64,000 nucleotides of DNA. Origin: Nectonema munidae. Lineage: Eukaryota > Nematomorpha > Nectonematoida > Nectonematidae. Each line of letters opens with the position of its first letter. The stretch's first letter is position 1. The DNA lies in the NCBI GenBank assembly GCA_030549495.1, contig JAUIRK010000570.1:1899501-1963500 (forward strand), read 5' to 3'. The position numbers and the translations under genes were made by a program. Shown here in pieces: positions 28,501 through 43,500 of the stretch. The notes under the pieces were generated by a model, which searched no databases, had not been told where the DNA came from, and saw only the letters and a program-made list of their open reading frames with translations.

Positions 28501-31500
28501 ACACCACCCTTGAAAATAACAAGCTGTAAATAACTGCATTTTGCATTTAAATTGCATGTCATATATAACATGAGCTAGCAAAGTATGAATGCTAAATTAA
28601 TTCTTCAATATCTTATTTTAACACTTTTTTTTCATTTTTTTATTGTAATATTTTTTAGGTTGTAGTCACCTGTTAGAATAACGAGATCCATTATTTGGTT
28701 GCAACTTATAAGGTATTGCAAGTTGTCAAAGGGCTACTCTAATAGTGCACAACTTTTAAATTCATTTTTTAAGCCTGCTTTATAGAGAACTAAGGATACT
28801 TGTTAAAAATCCACTGCATATATGATTAGCATTACGTCCCCACTTTGCACTTATTTTTTTTTACATTTTTATCTTTAGATTTTTTTTACATTGTGTTTGG
28901 TATTTAGTTATTATTTTGTGAATTGGAATAGATGTCGGCTGATTTTTATCAAGATTGTTAAAGTACTTTCAATTTGCCTGATATACTTCGTGGAGAGTAC
29001 TTTAAAGTGATTGAAAAGACTGACAGTGGAAAATGCCATGCCAAATGTAAATTGTGTACTCAAAAAAACGTGGTATTGTCAGGATCTACTTTCGTCACAT
29101 CAAACTTTATGACACACTTGAAGAGGATTCATCCTGATGCTCACAAATCATTTATAAATTTGAAGCAGCAAAAGTCAATAGAACCAAATGGAAAAAGAGC
29201 AAAGCACAATTTCTGATTTCTTTACATGTACTCAAAATCATGGGGAAAAATGCATTTCAGAGTTTATAATTTAAAATATGTTGCCGCTATCCACAGTAGA
29301 GTATAAATCATTCAAGGCCCTTATTAATGATTTGTCTGGTGAAAAAGTTTATTCTCCTATAGAAAAAAGCTAACAAATTTTCTGGATAAGAAAAGCGAAT
29401 TTTTAAAGTTGGAAATAAAAACAATTTTTTACCAACAAAAATACTACAACTGACGTTTGGTTGAATAGAAAAAGAAGTCTTCTTGGCGTCACGGTGCATT
29501 GGATTGATGAAGAATCACTTGAGAGAAAATTATGTGCATTGGCTTGTGAACGACTTCATTGAGTTCATTCATATCAAGTACTTGCAGAAAAGCTCCAGAA
29601 TATTCACGAGTTTTATGGTTTGAGCAAAATAACAAGGACTGTTACAGATAATGGCAGCAAATTTGTGAAATGTTTCAATGAATTTGGCATTAAAACAGAC
29701 TTCCAACAATCAGACAATGACATTGATGAAGATGAAGTTGAGTTTCAGTCTTTTCCTAAAGAAGAAGTGGCCGTGAATGAAGAAAACTGTGTAAGCGATT
29801 TCATTTTGCCTAAACATGAAATATGGTTATCTCACGCATTAAGTCCTGTTGCAACAACAGATATAAAGAAAGCTGTTATTCCTGACAACCAAAAGAAAAT
29901 TAAACTAGCAGCAAATGCCTTGTGGAAGAAATGGAACTATCCTAAATCAGCTGAAATCATTCAGGAAGTGTTGGAAAGTCTTTGGTCACACCAATCATAA
30001 CGAGATGGAACTCCATGTACGACTCACTTCTTTGCCTTTTAGAAATTGAAAAACTCCGTTATGTTTGTGATAAATTGGATTGGTCGACATTTGAAGGTTG
30101 ATAAAACTATTTTACATCAATATTGTCAACTTTTAAAATCAATTGCACTAGCTTTAGATTTTTTGTAAGCTGAACAGCATTGTTTTTATGCTCACATACA
30201 GACAAAGATCTCCTTTGTTTAAAAAAAAACTTGAAATGTCTTGCAGCAGATCTCGAAGCTATAATATTGGGATTTGAAAAACGATTTTCCAACCTTATTG
30301 AACAAAATAATTATGCTACAGATGCAATGATTGCTACTGTTACGCATCCAACCTTCAAAATGAAACCAATCGTCAAAGAAAAACGAGATACACTAAGAGA
30401 GAAGCTAATTAGGCTTGCAGAAAAGGTCTTAGATAGAAATAAACCTCAATCTGAAGCAAATGACTTTCACAAAGACCAATACAAAGTTTCATTTTTTACA
30501 TTTTCTGATGAAGAAGACAAAGATCAAGATTCAGCAAAAAAACAAGCTTCTTTAGAAGTCTCTCAATACCTGAATGCTCCATCAAATGATATTGATTCAT
30601 TGATAAAATATCCGTCAATAAAAATTTTTTTCTGAAATATAACAATACAATCCCGTCTTCTGCACCCGTTGAAAGGTTATTTTCATTTGCTTCTCTGATT
30701 CTTCAACCAAACAGAGGTTGTCTAAATGATAAGAACTTTGATAATTTGCTATTATTGAAGGCAAATTTAAAATTTATATAATCAGAGTCATTTGGTTGAT
30801 ATTATGTTATTATTTAAAATTTTTAAATAAAAGTAATTAAAAAATAATCAAAATGTAATTGTAAGAACGTTTTTTTTGAAAAGTAATTAGAAGTAATTAA
30901 TTACCTTGAATAAAAAGTGAAATGAAATTATTAATAATTACATGAAGTCGTGTAATTGGCCCATGTCTGAATGTTATACAACAAATTCATGTAAAATTAG
31001 ATAAATTAACTTAAAACTACAGATGTATCGAATATCCGCATTGGCAGAAGCAGAGTATATATAAAAAATGTTACATCTTCATCTGCGGATCATTTAGGCT
31101 TCAGCAATAGCATCCGCAACAGAAATTTTCAAACATTTTTCTTTTTTTCTATATACAGCAAAGTTTTTTTCGTAACTTTTTATGATAAGTACGTCTTTAT
31201 AATAACACATATCATTTGGATCTTCTCTTTAAATTTTTAAGAAGTATAAAACGTGCGTTTGCTTAGAATAGCAATATTATGATATCCACCATATCCGCAT
31301 CCTCTAAAAAAATTAACTCTGACATCATCATCCGCTAGGATGTCAAAATTGATATCCGCGGATACACAAAATTTCACATTCGACACATCTCTACTATTTT
31401 AGTTGAGAAAAATTATAATGTCAAAATGCAGAAACATTTTCTACAATTACTTTTTTTCTTGTATAAAAATTAAGTAAATAAATTAATTGGCTAATCAATC

Positions 31501-34500
31501 TTTTGCATAAACAGATATTCTTCCTTCATTATATTACATGTGTTTGTGGTAAACAAATAAACCACAAAACTTTATTGGCTAGAATATGATATCACTCAAG
31601 TAAAGGGGTTGAACGTGATACTCACGATTAAAAAACATACCAAACTAATATACTAAAAAAATACTTAGATATTTTTCATAGTTTAGTTTTTTCGTCCGTA
31701 ATTTTGAATGGTATTTTTTTTACAAAAAAGTTATCGTATCGAACGGTAATTTTAAAACATAACGTACCGTATGCCACCACTGGTCAAGTGGAGTTATACA
31801 CATTCAATAATAAATAAAAAACGGTGCTTGATTGCCTAATTTACATGAATTAATTTATCAAAAGTTTTAATTCATAATTTATATATATTTTTATGTTAAT
31901 AATAAGTTCGCATCACCCTCTTTCTCCTTAACTAAAAATATGTTTTTTTAAAATAAAATTACCAAAAAACTGCTTTCCCTCAATCGGTTTTATATATACT
32001 TGAATATTATTTCAAAGTATCAATTAATAATATCCGTGCTTTGAGAGATATTCTGATTTATTCTTAGACTGATTTGACTGTTTACTCGAACATCACATTA
32101 AATAATCAAAAATAAAAAATCTACTTGATATTATGAAGCAATAACAAGCTTTGCTTTTTTTTTATTCAATTAAGAATTAAAAAACGAAAAAGCATCTAAA
32201 TATACATATTGAGATAACAAAGAAAGAAGCTTAACCCATTAGTGCCCAAAACTATATTTTTTTAAGACAAACAAAACTTTGCATTATTTTTACTTAATTT
32301 TAGTATAAAATTTTTAATTTTTGTAATAATTTTTCTAAACCATATCTATGAATGTCTGAATTTATGTGTTGCTTTTGGGCAACACGGGGATGTTGCCTAA
32401 AAGCAACATAAATCTTTAAACTTTTAAAAATGAAACTTGTGCTAAACTGTAATTTTTTTGTTACTCTTAATTACTTTAGAAGTTGTTGAGTATCTAAGAA
32501 TACTATTTTTTGTTTGTGATACCTTACTTTTTCTGTTCACTATAAACTTTATTTGAATAACCTATTCTTTTAATCCATGAAAAGCTGAAAAACAATAATC
32601 ATGGAGTTTAAGATTGCACTTTGTGCACTTTCTTTTTGTTGTTTTGCCACAGAGAGCACATCTCGATTTATTGTCATCCATTCCAGGAAAATGATTCACA
32701 CCATCATATCGCATTGAATCATCAATTCGTCTAGAAACACGGCTATTGTGAAAAACCGTAATTTTTGTTGGAATCACTTTTTTATCATGACAATAAATTT
32801 GCAAATACGAAGTCGCAATTGACCGTATGTGTTCCAAAAATGTGCAGGGTTCTTCAATACTTTTATGTAATAACCATGAATTGTACATGCTAACTTCTAA
32901 ACAATATAAAAAAAATGGCCAATACCATTTTCTATTTCTGATAAAGGGCCTGTAGGTTGATAAAGCTTGATCCATCTGATCAGTACCACCCATTGATTTA
33001 TTATAATTGCCAATCATTGATGGTCTTGAAACGGTAACATATTCTTTCAACTGTTGTGACCATCTTTTTGCAAGCCCCACAGGCTCAATGCTTTCAAAAT
33101 TAGATGCAGCTATCACAGGCCCATTATCATTCCACATCACTAATTCAACGCCACTATTCACATCTTTATAACCTAGAATAGATCCTTTTTTCTTCTTTTT
33201 AAATTCGGCTTTTGAAGGTAAGGGACAATCTTGTATCATGTTAGCTTTTATTGTTCCTGTGCATCCAATGTTTTTGTTTTTTAAGTATTTTAAAAGTGGT
33301 ATTGAGTTAAAGTAGTTGTCAATGTATACTGTAAAATGACCTTCTGGTAAAGATTTTAGTAGACCAAGAACAACACTTGGTCCTAAACCAAAGTTTTTAC
33401 TAAATTCATTTTTTGAACCTTTACCTTGATATACTTCAAAATCATAAAGGTATCCTCCATGTAAGTTTAAGCACCAGATTTTGTATCCTGAACGAATTGG
33501 TTTCATTGGCATTCTTTGCTTAAGTGTTTGACCAAACTTTCCATAATAAGGAATCATTGACTCGTCAACATCAACTTTTTTTGTCAACAAAGCAAATTTT
33601 TGACATTTGTTTCTTATTAAATCTAAAAGTGGTCGGACTTTTGCGCATTTGTCAGTTGGATCAAGAGTGCTATTGTCACAAAAGTGAAGATTCTGAAGAA
33701 TTGAGGTAAATTGATTTCTAGGCATTGCATTTTTAACTAGTCGATGTTGGACATCTGGAGCTTCTTCCCAAAACATCCTATAAGATGGGAGTTGCACATA
33801 ACCACTCAACATAAGAATTTCTAAAAAACAAAAAAAAGTTTCTCTTTTGAGTGGTATCCATCCAACAGCGCCATTTTCAATTGCATATTGATTTGTCCTT
33901 TCTATAATAAAATCAATAACTTCATTGTCAAAAAATAATTCAAAAAATTTAACGCTATTCCATTGGCAGTTTGAATTTGTCATTTTTACTGTTGAAAAAC
34001 CTATAGGTACTTGAAAACTTTCTATGATAGTTTTTATATTACGTTGGTATTCATTTTCGCCTTTTGAGGACATCCATTTGTTGTTACGTGAGAATAAATC
34101 GTCAGTCATAACTTTGTTGAAATCTGTCATCTGATCTCTATTATCAATTATAACGGTGTCGTCTTGAAAATTACAAATTAACTGGAGTTCACATTGGGCT
34201 AGTAATTGTTTTTTTGATAAATTGTGTAACTCGAAATTTGTTTCATCACCTGAATCTTCATCTGAACAGTTTACATCATCAGGCGGAGCCATAAAAATAT
34301 TAGCATCAAGCCAATTGTCATTACTGTTGAGAGCATCAATGGCATCATTAATTGTAAGATGTTTACTTTCAACTGCTTGGGTAATTTTTTTATTTGGATT
34401 TTTTCCTTTTGATTCTTTTAAACGTCTCTTTATTTGATCAACGTTCGCCATTTTAGAAAAAAGTATGAATTGCAGTTTAGATTAAAAAAATATACTAAAA

Positions 34501-37500
34501 AATAATAGTAAAATAATATTTTAAAACAAATTTAAAATAAATTCAAAATCTTTCTATGTTTTTTTTCTTAAATGTTTTGTTATTTCAATAATAAATAAAA
34601 AATTTAATATATTTTTAGATTTATTTATTGTTGCTTTAAAGCAACAGCCCTGCGTTGCCCAAGGGCAACGCTTTTATTTTTTGATAAATTATGTTATAAA
34701 AAATAAAGTTTTTAAAGTAGTTTTTTTTATCAAAAAACTTCGAAAATATGAGTAACTATTTTTAGTGCAATAAAAATATTTTATAGATTGCTTTGCAGTA
34801 CAGATAAAATAATACTGGTCATATTTATATAAAAAATATTTTAAAGCAATTACCAAAAGTTAAGACGCTTCTGTTGCTTTTAAAGTCAAAAAATCATGAA
34901 AAGAATTATAAAATTAAATAAAGCTTATTTAATTTGATCCATTAGTACAAAAAATAAACTTTTTAATATTTTTATTTTACTGTTTTACGGCCCTAAAGTT
35001 GTGTTGCTTTGGGGCAACGCAGGGAACTAATGGGTTAATGAGAGACATAATTTTTTAAAAATAAAATCCCTCTCAATTTGTTCTTTGAAACATTTTTAAT
35101 GGGTGCCACTAAAGAAACGTGATCTTTATTAATTCTTAATGGGATTTAAATATTGAAAAGTTGAAATCATCGTATGTCATGATAAGATTAAAAGATGGAA
35201 ATATGTATAAAATCAAGATAGAGAACTGTTGAATGTTAGGGTTTAAGTTAATCACGAAGCCTAAGCGAATACTTTGATAAATATAATATATACGTTGACG
35301 ACAAGACGATGTCAAAAAGATTTACAAAATTAGTTTAATGCAAGTCTTAATAATCTGCCTCTCTTACAAATAAAAGCGTGTCTTTGTAAGTTTATATGAG
35401 TATTAATTATATCATAAAACAAAGGAATTGATTTAGAACAGGGGTGGGCAAAACGCTGTCGATGTACCGTTTTTATCTGGCTATCATCGATCGATTATAA
35501 AATTTCAAAAATTTTATTTAAAAATATTTTTCCTAAGCTTTTAAAAACTTTAGCTCTAAGATATGAAAAGTTTTGTCATGTTTTAATTCATGCGTAGGTA
35601 GTTTACAATTTTTCTTACATTTTTGTTTCTTACAAAGCTTAAATTCCTGAAGAAAAAAACGTACACATTTGACTTTCTAGTAGTCAGGGGATAATTAATT
35701 GGTGAATAAAATAGTAAAAAGCTTGTCTTTGTTCAAGTAATAGCATCAGAATTGTATGGGGAAATTTTCTGCCATTTCGGATTCTTCAAAATGGATAAGG
35801 GCTATGAAAAGGTGAGTAAACATAATGGATGAGGATTCAACATATAATCTAAATTTTTCCTAACGCTACATATCACAGAAAAAAATCAGCTGTTTTGAAT
35901 TTTTTAAAGAACTACTTTGTCTAGTATTTAAAACTAAAATCCATTCATATGGGTAATAAAATGCACGTAGGTAAACCAACACATAAACTATATTATCTGT
36001 CAAAATTAAAAGAAAAGATTTATTGAAAAATTGCTCAAATGTTCATTTAAAACTCGTTGAAATCAGACAAACCAAACATGGAAAATTAAAGAATTTAAAT
36101 TTGAAAGGTTTTGTAAGGCTAGAAATAAAAACGACTATAAGGAAAAAAATGTCAGATTAAGGAACTACAAATTTCTTTTTAGATTTCTCATACTTTTAGA
36201 ACAAAACAGTTTTATTTACGAAATCTTTGAAATAAGCGAAAATATTGCAGAAGATGACTAATAAGATATTTATTCAAAAAATCCTTGAAATTATATAAAA
36301 AAATACAGGTTATAACATCACTAGTCAATGGACCCCATTGGAAAACATTTCATAATAAACACTGAAACACAATAATCGCTGCGAAAATCGTATAGCTCTT
36401 TTGAATTGGTAAGTTGTCCCTTAGGTGAATAATCTACAGCATCATTTTTGAACATCTTTCTTGTTATTTAATGTTAAGGACAGATAAAGTTTAATGTTCA
36501 AAAAATTATTTTTATCTATGCGCAAATATTTTACGCTTTGTGAACAAGAAAGGAGACTCTTGAGAGAAGCTTTTTTAGTTCGCAGTATACAAGTATACAA
36601 AAAAAAGATAATGATCACATCACTGAAGTCTAAACGCTCAGCAACAATATTTTATAAGTGCAAATATAGCAATGAGAATGAAGGAAACCACTTTGAAGTT
36701 GTCATTTGATCTGAAAGTGTTTGTTTCATACTAAACTCGCCTCTCACTGAATAGAGAAAAAGAGTCGCTATTGAAATCAACGCTAATTTAATCTCATGTT
36801 TTGCTTTGAAGGATGTCCATCACTTTCTTCAAACACCAGTTTTGAATTCATTTGACATATTTTAGACATTTTAAGTCAGATTAGGTAAATTTATTTCAAT
36901 GACAAAATTTGAAATAATTAAGCATTGTTATGAAAAGTGAAAGTACAACTACAAGGATTGCGTATAACTAGGGGTAACAAAAGGTGACTATAAAACCTAC
37001 AATAATTGACTTTATCAATTAAATAGACCTAAAAAATGTATTCTATAATCACTTTTACTAAGTAATCATATTACTATTTTAAGAGAGTATTAAACATTTA
37101 AAGTATATGTTCCTTTAAAAAATACGATCTTTAGACGATTCGTGCGAATCTTGGAGAAGATTCTATATGCGAAAATATACTTCTATTTTCCATAGGTTCA
37201 TCATTATTATTTATTTTTCGGTATAGTTTTGTATAGCAAAACACCATCTTCAAAATTTGCTATTCCTAAATAAATCTAAATTCAGTTTTCATAATACTTA
37301 AATAAAAGACCTTGCAAGGATTCCTTAATTACTAATTTCTTGGCTTTCTTAACCAAAATATCCTCTTTAAATTTTTCCCCAATTTTTTTCACTCTCCGTT
37401 TAAGTTTTTAGAATAGTCTATTTAAGTAATAAGCCATCATCTTAATTTTGTAATAAGGAACTATCAGTTTATTTACTGGTACAGAATATGCTTCAACTTT

Positions 37501-40500
37501 AAAGGCGCAGCTGTGCAAAAAGTGCACAAAAGATGTACATGAAATAGTCCTAAATATAGCAACGCTTAGTAGTTTACGACTTTGGAGGCATAATTTAAAA
37601 GTAAACTCACGTATCTTTTTATTTCGAACTCATCGCATTAATTAATTGAAACAAGTTCTATTGATATAATTATTAAAATTATATAATCTAATTTAGTTGG
37701 TTTATGATCTTCAATATATTAAAGCCATTTCGTGATCTTCGTTTGTTACCTTCTGAAATTTTAACAAAATTCATACAAAAAAGTACAATAAATAGACTAT
37801 TAAAAAGTTGACCTATAATAAAAAAGTAATTTTTTTACCTAATAACTTCGACTTCTTTTACTCAAACTTTATAAAATAATACTTTTAACGTGTTTTAAAA
37901 TAAGTGCTATCAGAAAATAATTGTTGATTTTATTGACTTTTAAATGCCATAGTTATAATGTTATAATAACACCCTTTGTGATATTCTAAAAGTCAAGTGA
38001 AAGGACTCTACATAAGTATTGCAAATGTATACCGAATACACAAAAGTGACTAGGAAATAGCTAATAAAAGGATTTTCCAAACAGACAACGTAATTGTTAT
38101 ATTATATATAAAAAATTAATTTCAATATATTTTCATTTATCTAATGATCTCGATTTTATTGTTCCAAAAATTCATGATATTTCCTTTAACCCATTAAGTC
38201 CCAATGTTCCCATTTGATTACATAAGTAATTTCATTTTCGTCTGCTTTTTTCAATGACTTTGAATATAAATCGTCTGCGTTTTTTTAGATATCGTCTGAT
38301 TTCTATGGTACTTAATGGGTTAACCCTTTCATGACTAGAAAAAACAGACGATATTTATTAAAAAACAGAAGATTCATATACAAAACTATTTGAAAAATTG
38401 TTTATGTATCACAAAAATTGTAAGTGTATCATGATACACTGGTCACGAAAGGTTGTCTTTAATGCACAAAATATTGAAGCCGTTAGTTGAACACATGTTT
38501 ACGATTAAGTGGTTCCATTTACACTTAAAAAAAGTCCGTACCCGAATGAAACAGTAGAGCATCAAAATTTCATAAATATTCTATAAAAAAAGATCTCTTT
38601 TGAGGAAAATATTAAAAGTAAAAATTTTACAACATGGAAAGTGATGAAACAGTTATCGTTATGATTTGACTTGATCTTTACATTATAATCTTACAAACAA
38701 AATAAGAATATAAAGTAAGACGCAAGTTTTGTATGAAAAATCATCCTTGAAATTTCATACCACATTTTTTACTTTTTTAAAATAATCATTCCTAAAAAAA
38801 TGTTTTCTTTTAAAAACTCTTCCAACAAATCTAACTACTTTAGATATTTTAATTGTAGAAATATGAATCAAAATTTACTGAGCATAATAAAAAGTATTCA
38901 ATCGGTTGGATAAGAATAAACTAGAAAATTGAGCTAGAGGGAAATGGACATAAAAACGCTAGTTTTGGATTCTAAACGGAGAACCAGTAGACAAGAGATT
39001 TTTTACATTAATAGAAAATAAGCGTGAGGGAAGAACAGATTAAAGCTGCTTGTAAGCAAAACATTCTTTCTTTTACTCCCTTGTCTCACTTTTTAGAAGA
39101 ATGAATAAATAATCAAAAAAGCAAAATATAAAATACCTCTTAGAGCGGGGAAGATTTGGATCACTTTGCTTTCTATAGTGATTGATCGTTTCGGACTAAA
39201 AATAAAATGAAAAAGGGAATTAGTAAAAAAATACTTAGTTTATGAAGAGTGATAAATTTACATGCGTTTTCATGCTTTCTGAACGGCTAACTGTAGGCAG
39301 GGGTACATTAGCTTTTTTCGATTGCATTATTTTTTTATTATCCAGCTGTTCTTCATTTTCAAAGTGGGCTTTAAGCTTTTCAAGTTTCAAGGAAAACTTA
39401 TCACGCTCTATTTTAAAAATAAAGGCAAAATATTTTATGTCCGCGTTTATCAAATTTTGTATTTAATATAACTCTGTACTTTCGGATCCTTTAAGGAAAT
39501 GTTAGTGGGATTGGAACAATTTGAGATCCAGATGAAATGTTTGTAAATTGAATTATTTTTTTAATTTATTGCATAGCTACATTATTTACATATATATATA
39601 TTAATTTTTAAACTACGTTAACTATTTAAGTTGGTAGGAGAATGCAACCATTAAAATAATTTCATCTGGATTGTTGAATGATTTTCTCTTATTGCATAAT
39701 GAAATTTAAAGTAAATACATTGTGGCTATACTTTAGATTTTCTTTGAATATTGATAATGTTGCCTTCATTTACAACAAATCAGTATCAAGAATATAATGA
39801 AATGAAGCGAAAATACATCCCAAATTTATTCATCCTTTTGCCAACCTTCGTTCTGAGTGATGAATTAAGCAAATATCAACTTGTGTGTATTTTTGTGTCT
39901 GCATGTGTAAATAAGGATCAGTGGCACATTTACGATTGTGTGTAATCAAAAATAGGTAAGTTTTGAAAATACTGCAATTTTTTTTGAAATTCATCCGAAT
40001 TTTTGAAAGTTATTAACTTTCAAAAATTGAAAACTGACAGATTCAAAGAATGAACAGAAAGAAATCAAAAATGTGAACAATTTTATATACTGTAAATCAA
40101 GAAATTTTCGCGGAGGTTAAATTCTTTTTAACTCTCTATTTGCGAGTTAAAAAGTTGGCGTCGTGATATTTTCGTGAGCAATCATATATTTTCAAAATTA
40201 TCGTCATATGTTATACTTATTTTTCTCTGATATCAGCTTTTCACTAAAATTCCATGATTTAAAGTAATTATTAGGAAAATTATTGGCGCAGGGTAATCGC
40301 CTGGTTTACCCCTCAATAAGTCCTGCCTTGCCAAGACACGGATTAATGAGGTAGAAAAATAACGACAAATTTAGTACACTACCGATATTTTCAACAAATC
40401 AAAATAAGAACGATATTGAAAATATATTGATGAATGCAAAAAAAGTTTAAACAAGACAGAATTTTCAAACCAACAAATATTTCTAAATATATTGTTTTAT

Positions 40501-43500
40501 GCTATAATACCAATCTATAGAAAGATTATACAATCAATTTCTGAAATTTTTAAATGAGACTTCATAGCTTGCTTTTTCCCATTTTTTTCATCGTTACTTT
40601 AACCCAAAAATTTAGAAACAAAACACAACTCTAGTTCTTGCATTTAAGATCAAAAATATGCGAAACATAAACCCCTATTTCTTCACCTTTACAACAAATT
40701 TTGATTGAATATAATGGAATAAATGAGGATCTTTTATAAGAGCTTTTCACGTTAGTGTGTATTACATTGCTAAATAATATAAAACCAATAGCTTTAAAGT
40801 ATACATAGATTACTACTTATAAAGAAAAAATTGTAAACATGGGAAAAGATGGTTTTTTGGAAATAAAAGTACAAGGAAGAGATATATACCTTTAGAAAGA
40901 AGATGATGCATCAAGCACGCTAAACTTTTGTACATAAGCAAGTTTCTATGTTTAAAAAATCCTTTACATCTTTTCATGTTTTATGAGTGAAGACATATTC
41001 TCTTATATTGCGAATAGTAAAATAATTTCATTGAATTTATAAACACTGACACATATATTACAGAAAGTGTTTTGATATCCACCACCAAGTGAATATAATT
41101 ATATGCCAAAGATTTTACACACAAAAAGAGGAAGAGTATGGAAAGAATTCATAGAAAACAAAATATCAAAATGAATAATAAAATCGTGTTCATGAGCTAC
41201 ATAATGACAAAAATATATGACATTTGCTTGAAATCATCTTGCATATTTGTTTATATTTTTCAGATTTAACCCATTAACGCCTATACACATCAATCATTTT
41301 TAACTGTAAGGATAAGCATATGGTCCAAATTAAATATTAATGAGTTCGAAGGGCTCAGCCCCCTATCAACGGGACTGCATATATATAGAACCATTAAAAC
41401 ACTAAAATAGTTATTTTTTAGTGAATTTCAAATTATTCACAACATTTACGATAATGGGCAGAAATGAGAGAGGAAATTGCCAAATATGTTTCTTTTGAAT
41501 ACATTACCTGTTACAAGTTCAATGTATCATCAGTTAGTTTGAAAAAAGATATCATGGGAAACGTCACATTAGTCGTAAAGAAGTTTATCATTTGGCTGCC
41601 AGGCGCAAATCTATTTTCTTTTAGTAAGGAGTGTTTATAATTTTTTACAAAGAGGTACACTTCTGCCCTTTTTAGAAAATAAAGTATTCACTGGATCCCA
41701 AACTTTTCTAGTCCCATTACCTAAATTTAATGTTTCGTTAAACCGATTACCTCTGCTAAACATTTCAATCCAGTCAAGATCTTTTTTACTCAATATTAAA
41801 AAATTAAAACTGTTATGAATAAGGTTGGTTAGATACCTGGGTTCAGTACCAGAAGGTCTCAGATTCGATGTCCCGTTCTATTGCAATCTTTGCCATATGG
41901 AAAAAACAAACAAATATCTATCAAGACGAAACCAAGTTTTAAAGATTTGTAGCATGGATGATGACCGTGGCGATAATACTTGATCATCAAAATTTTGTTT
42001 TACAAATATTTAATCTTCTTATCAACGTTGGAGGTATCAATTAAATGGATAAAGCGTTTGGCTTAAAAACCCCATTTTTTATAAACAGAAGAATAATATT
42101 GTTTTTAAAGAATGCGTATAAATCAAGTTAATCATTAAATTAGAAGCAAACGCGCGGCGGGATCAAGGGCACATTTTTACTAGAATAAATCTAAAAAATA
42201 TTGAAACAAAAATGGAGGATAAAATAATATTAACAAATAAATGGCTGATTAAAAACTAAAAGAAAAAATATCAAATCCAGAGAACAATCTTTTTTTTTTA
42301 TTTATCAGATCATAATAAGTATCGAAAATTCTAGGTTTGATAGTTGTTAGAAATGCAGAGAAAAAATAATAAAATAGTTAATAATAAATTTATTTACTTT
42401 TTATAATGGAGAACCAAAAATCTATAAATACCTGTGCTCATTTTTTAAATTTTTTCAAAATAATATCTCTACCTTCATTAGAGTACCCTTTTTAGTGATT
42501 AATGTTCCAAAACATACACCAGAAAAAGTAAACGAGATTAAGTAATTTGATAAAGTACATTAAAAGCAAGAAATCGTGTGTCAGTTAAGACTGACGATAT
42601 GATGAAATGGGTTAAAAATATTGACATATGCTAAGAATGGTCTTTTTAGCATTTTTACTGTACTTCTCCCATTAGTTCTTAAATCATTTAAAGAGTTTTT
42701 TTTTATTACTTTCGAACAATTGAAAATATCGAATTGTGAAAGAACTTAGTACTGTAGTGAAAACAAGATAGTAAATGGATATTTAGATATCGACATATAC
42801 GCATTTAAGCGAAAGGGGTTTAAAGAAGGCAGGATTTTTAATAAGCAGCATGTATATACCTTCCATAATGCAGGAACCGAATTGTATAAGATGAGAAAAA
42901 AAGAAGATGTATCAATTTTATCGAAGAATGACGTTGCCACATCATAATTCAATCAAAAGTGGAATGCACTACACATACGAAATGACAAACACGAAGGAAA
43001 AGATAACACGGTTGAAAAATAAATTAAAAATAACATGTCGATCAAGGCACCATTACTCATGCAACAACAAGCGAAGAAGAATACGTCGAAAAGAGTATAT
43101 CGAGTAAAATAATTAGTCTCAGTAAATCTGCAAAAAAACTAACGGAAAATCATCCATTAGCAGATCAAAATAAAAGCAATACGCAAGAACAAGTACACTT
43201 TATTTTTAGGGAAATGCTCCCAAAAAAGATTCGCGAAATAAAGAATTAATAAGTACAATACTTTAGTCATCCAAAAAAGGAAAATTAAAAAAGAATTTAA
43301 GATATAGGGGATTCTGATTAGTTATGTCAAGTGCAATCAAAAGTCAAAAAGTTATTTTAACTAAAACTGAAATTAGTCGGTGAATAGTCATTAATTTCTC
43401 GTTGTGTCAAAAAATAATAGTATGTTTATTTTAGCAAGTTTTTGAAATGTCTGTAATATATAATTTTTACAATAACTGAAAAAATTACTTGCAAAAGAGA

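Larger units (their letters stand above)
32235..35034 (-). mobile_element. Apparently intact piggyBac element, 2.8 kb
   Basis: Flanked by TTAA on both sides (32231-32234 and 35035-35038). The ends are inverted repeats: CCCATTAGTGCCC at left, and CCCATTAGTTCCC reading inward from the right. It holds one uninterrupted transposase frame and five copies of a 16-bp palindrome beginning GTTGC and ending GCAAC. It sits within a RhoGEF intron in the same orientation as the gene. All visible parts needed for transposition are present, so this could be a recent and active copy. Confidence 0.93.

Noticed and set aside
33524-33709. Plus-strand frames within the intact piggyBac (also 34222-34437)
   Set aside because: Shadows of the 629-residue transposase on the other strand.
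42907-43107. 66-codon Arg/Lys-rich plus-strand frame
   Set aside because: No family resemblance, no splice partners; likely chance in AT-rich DNA.
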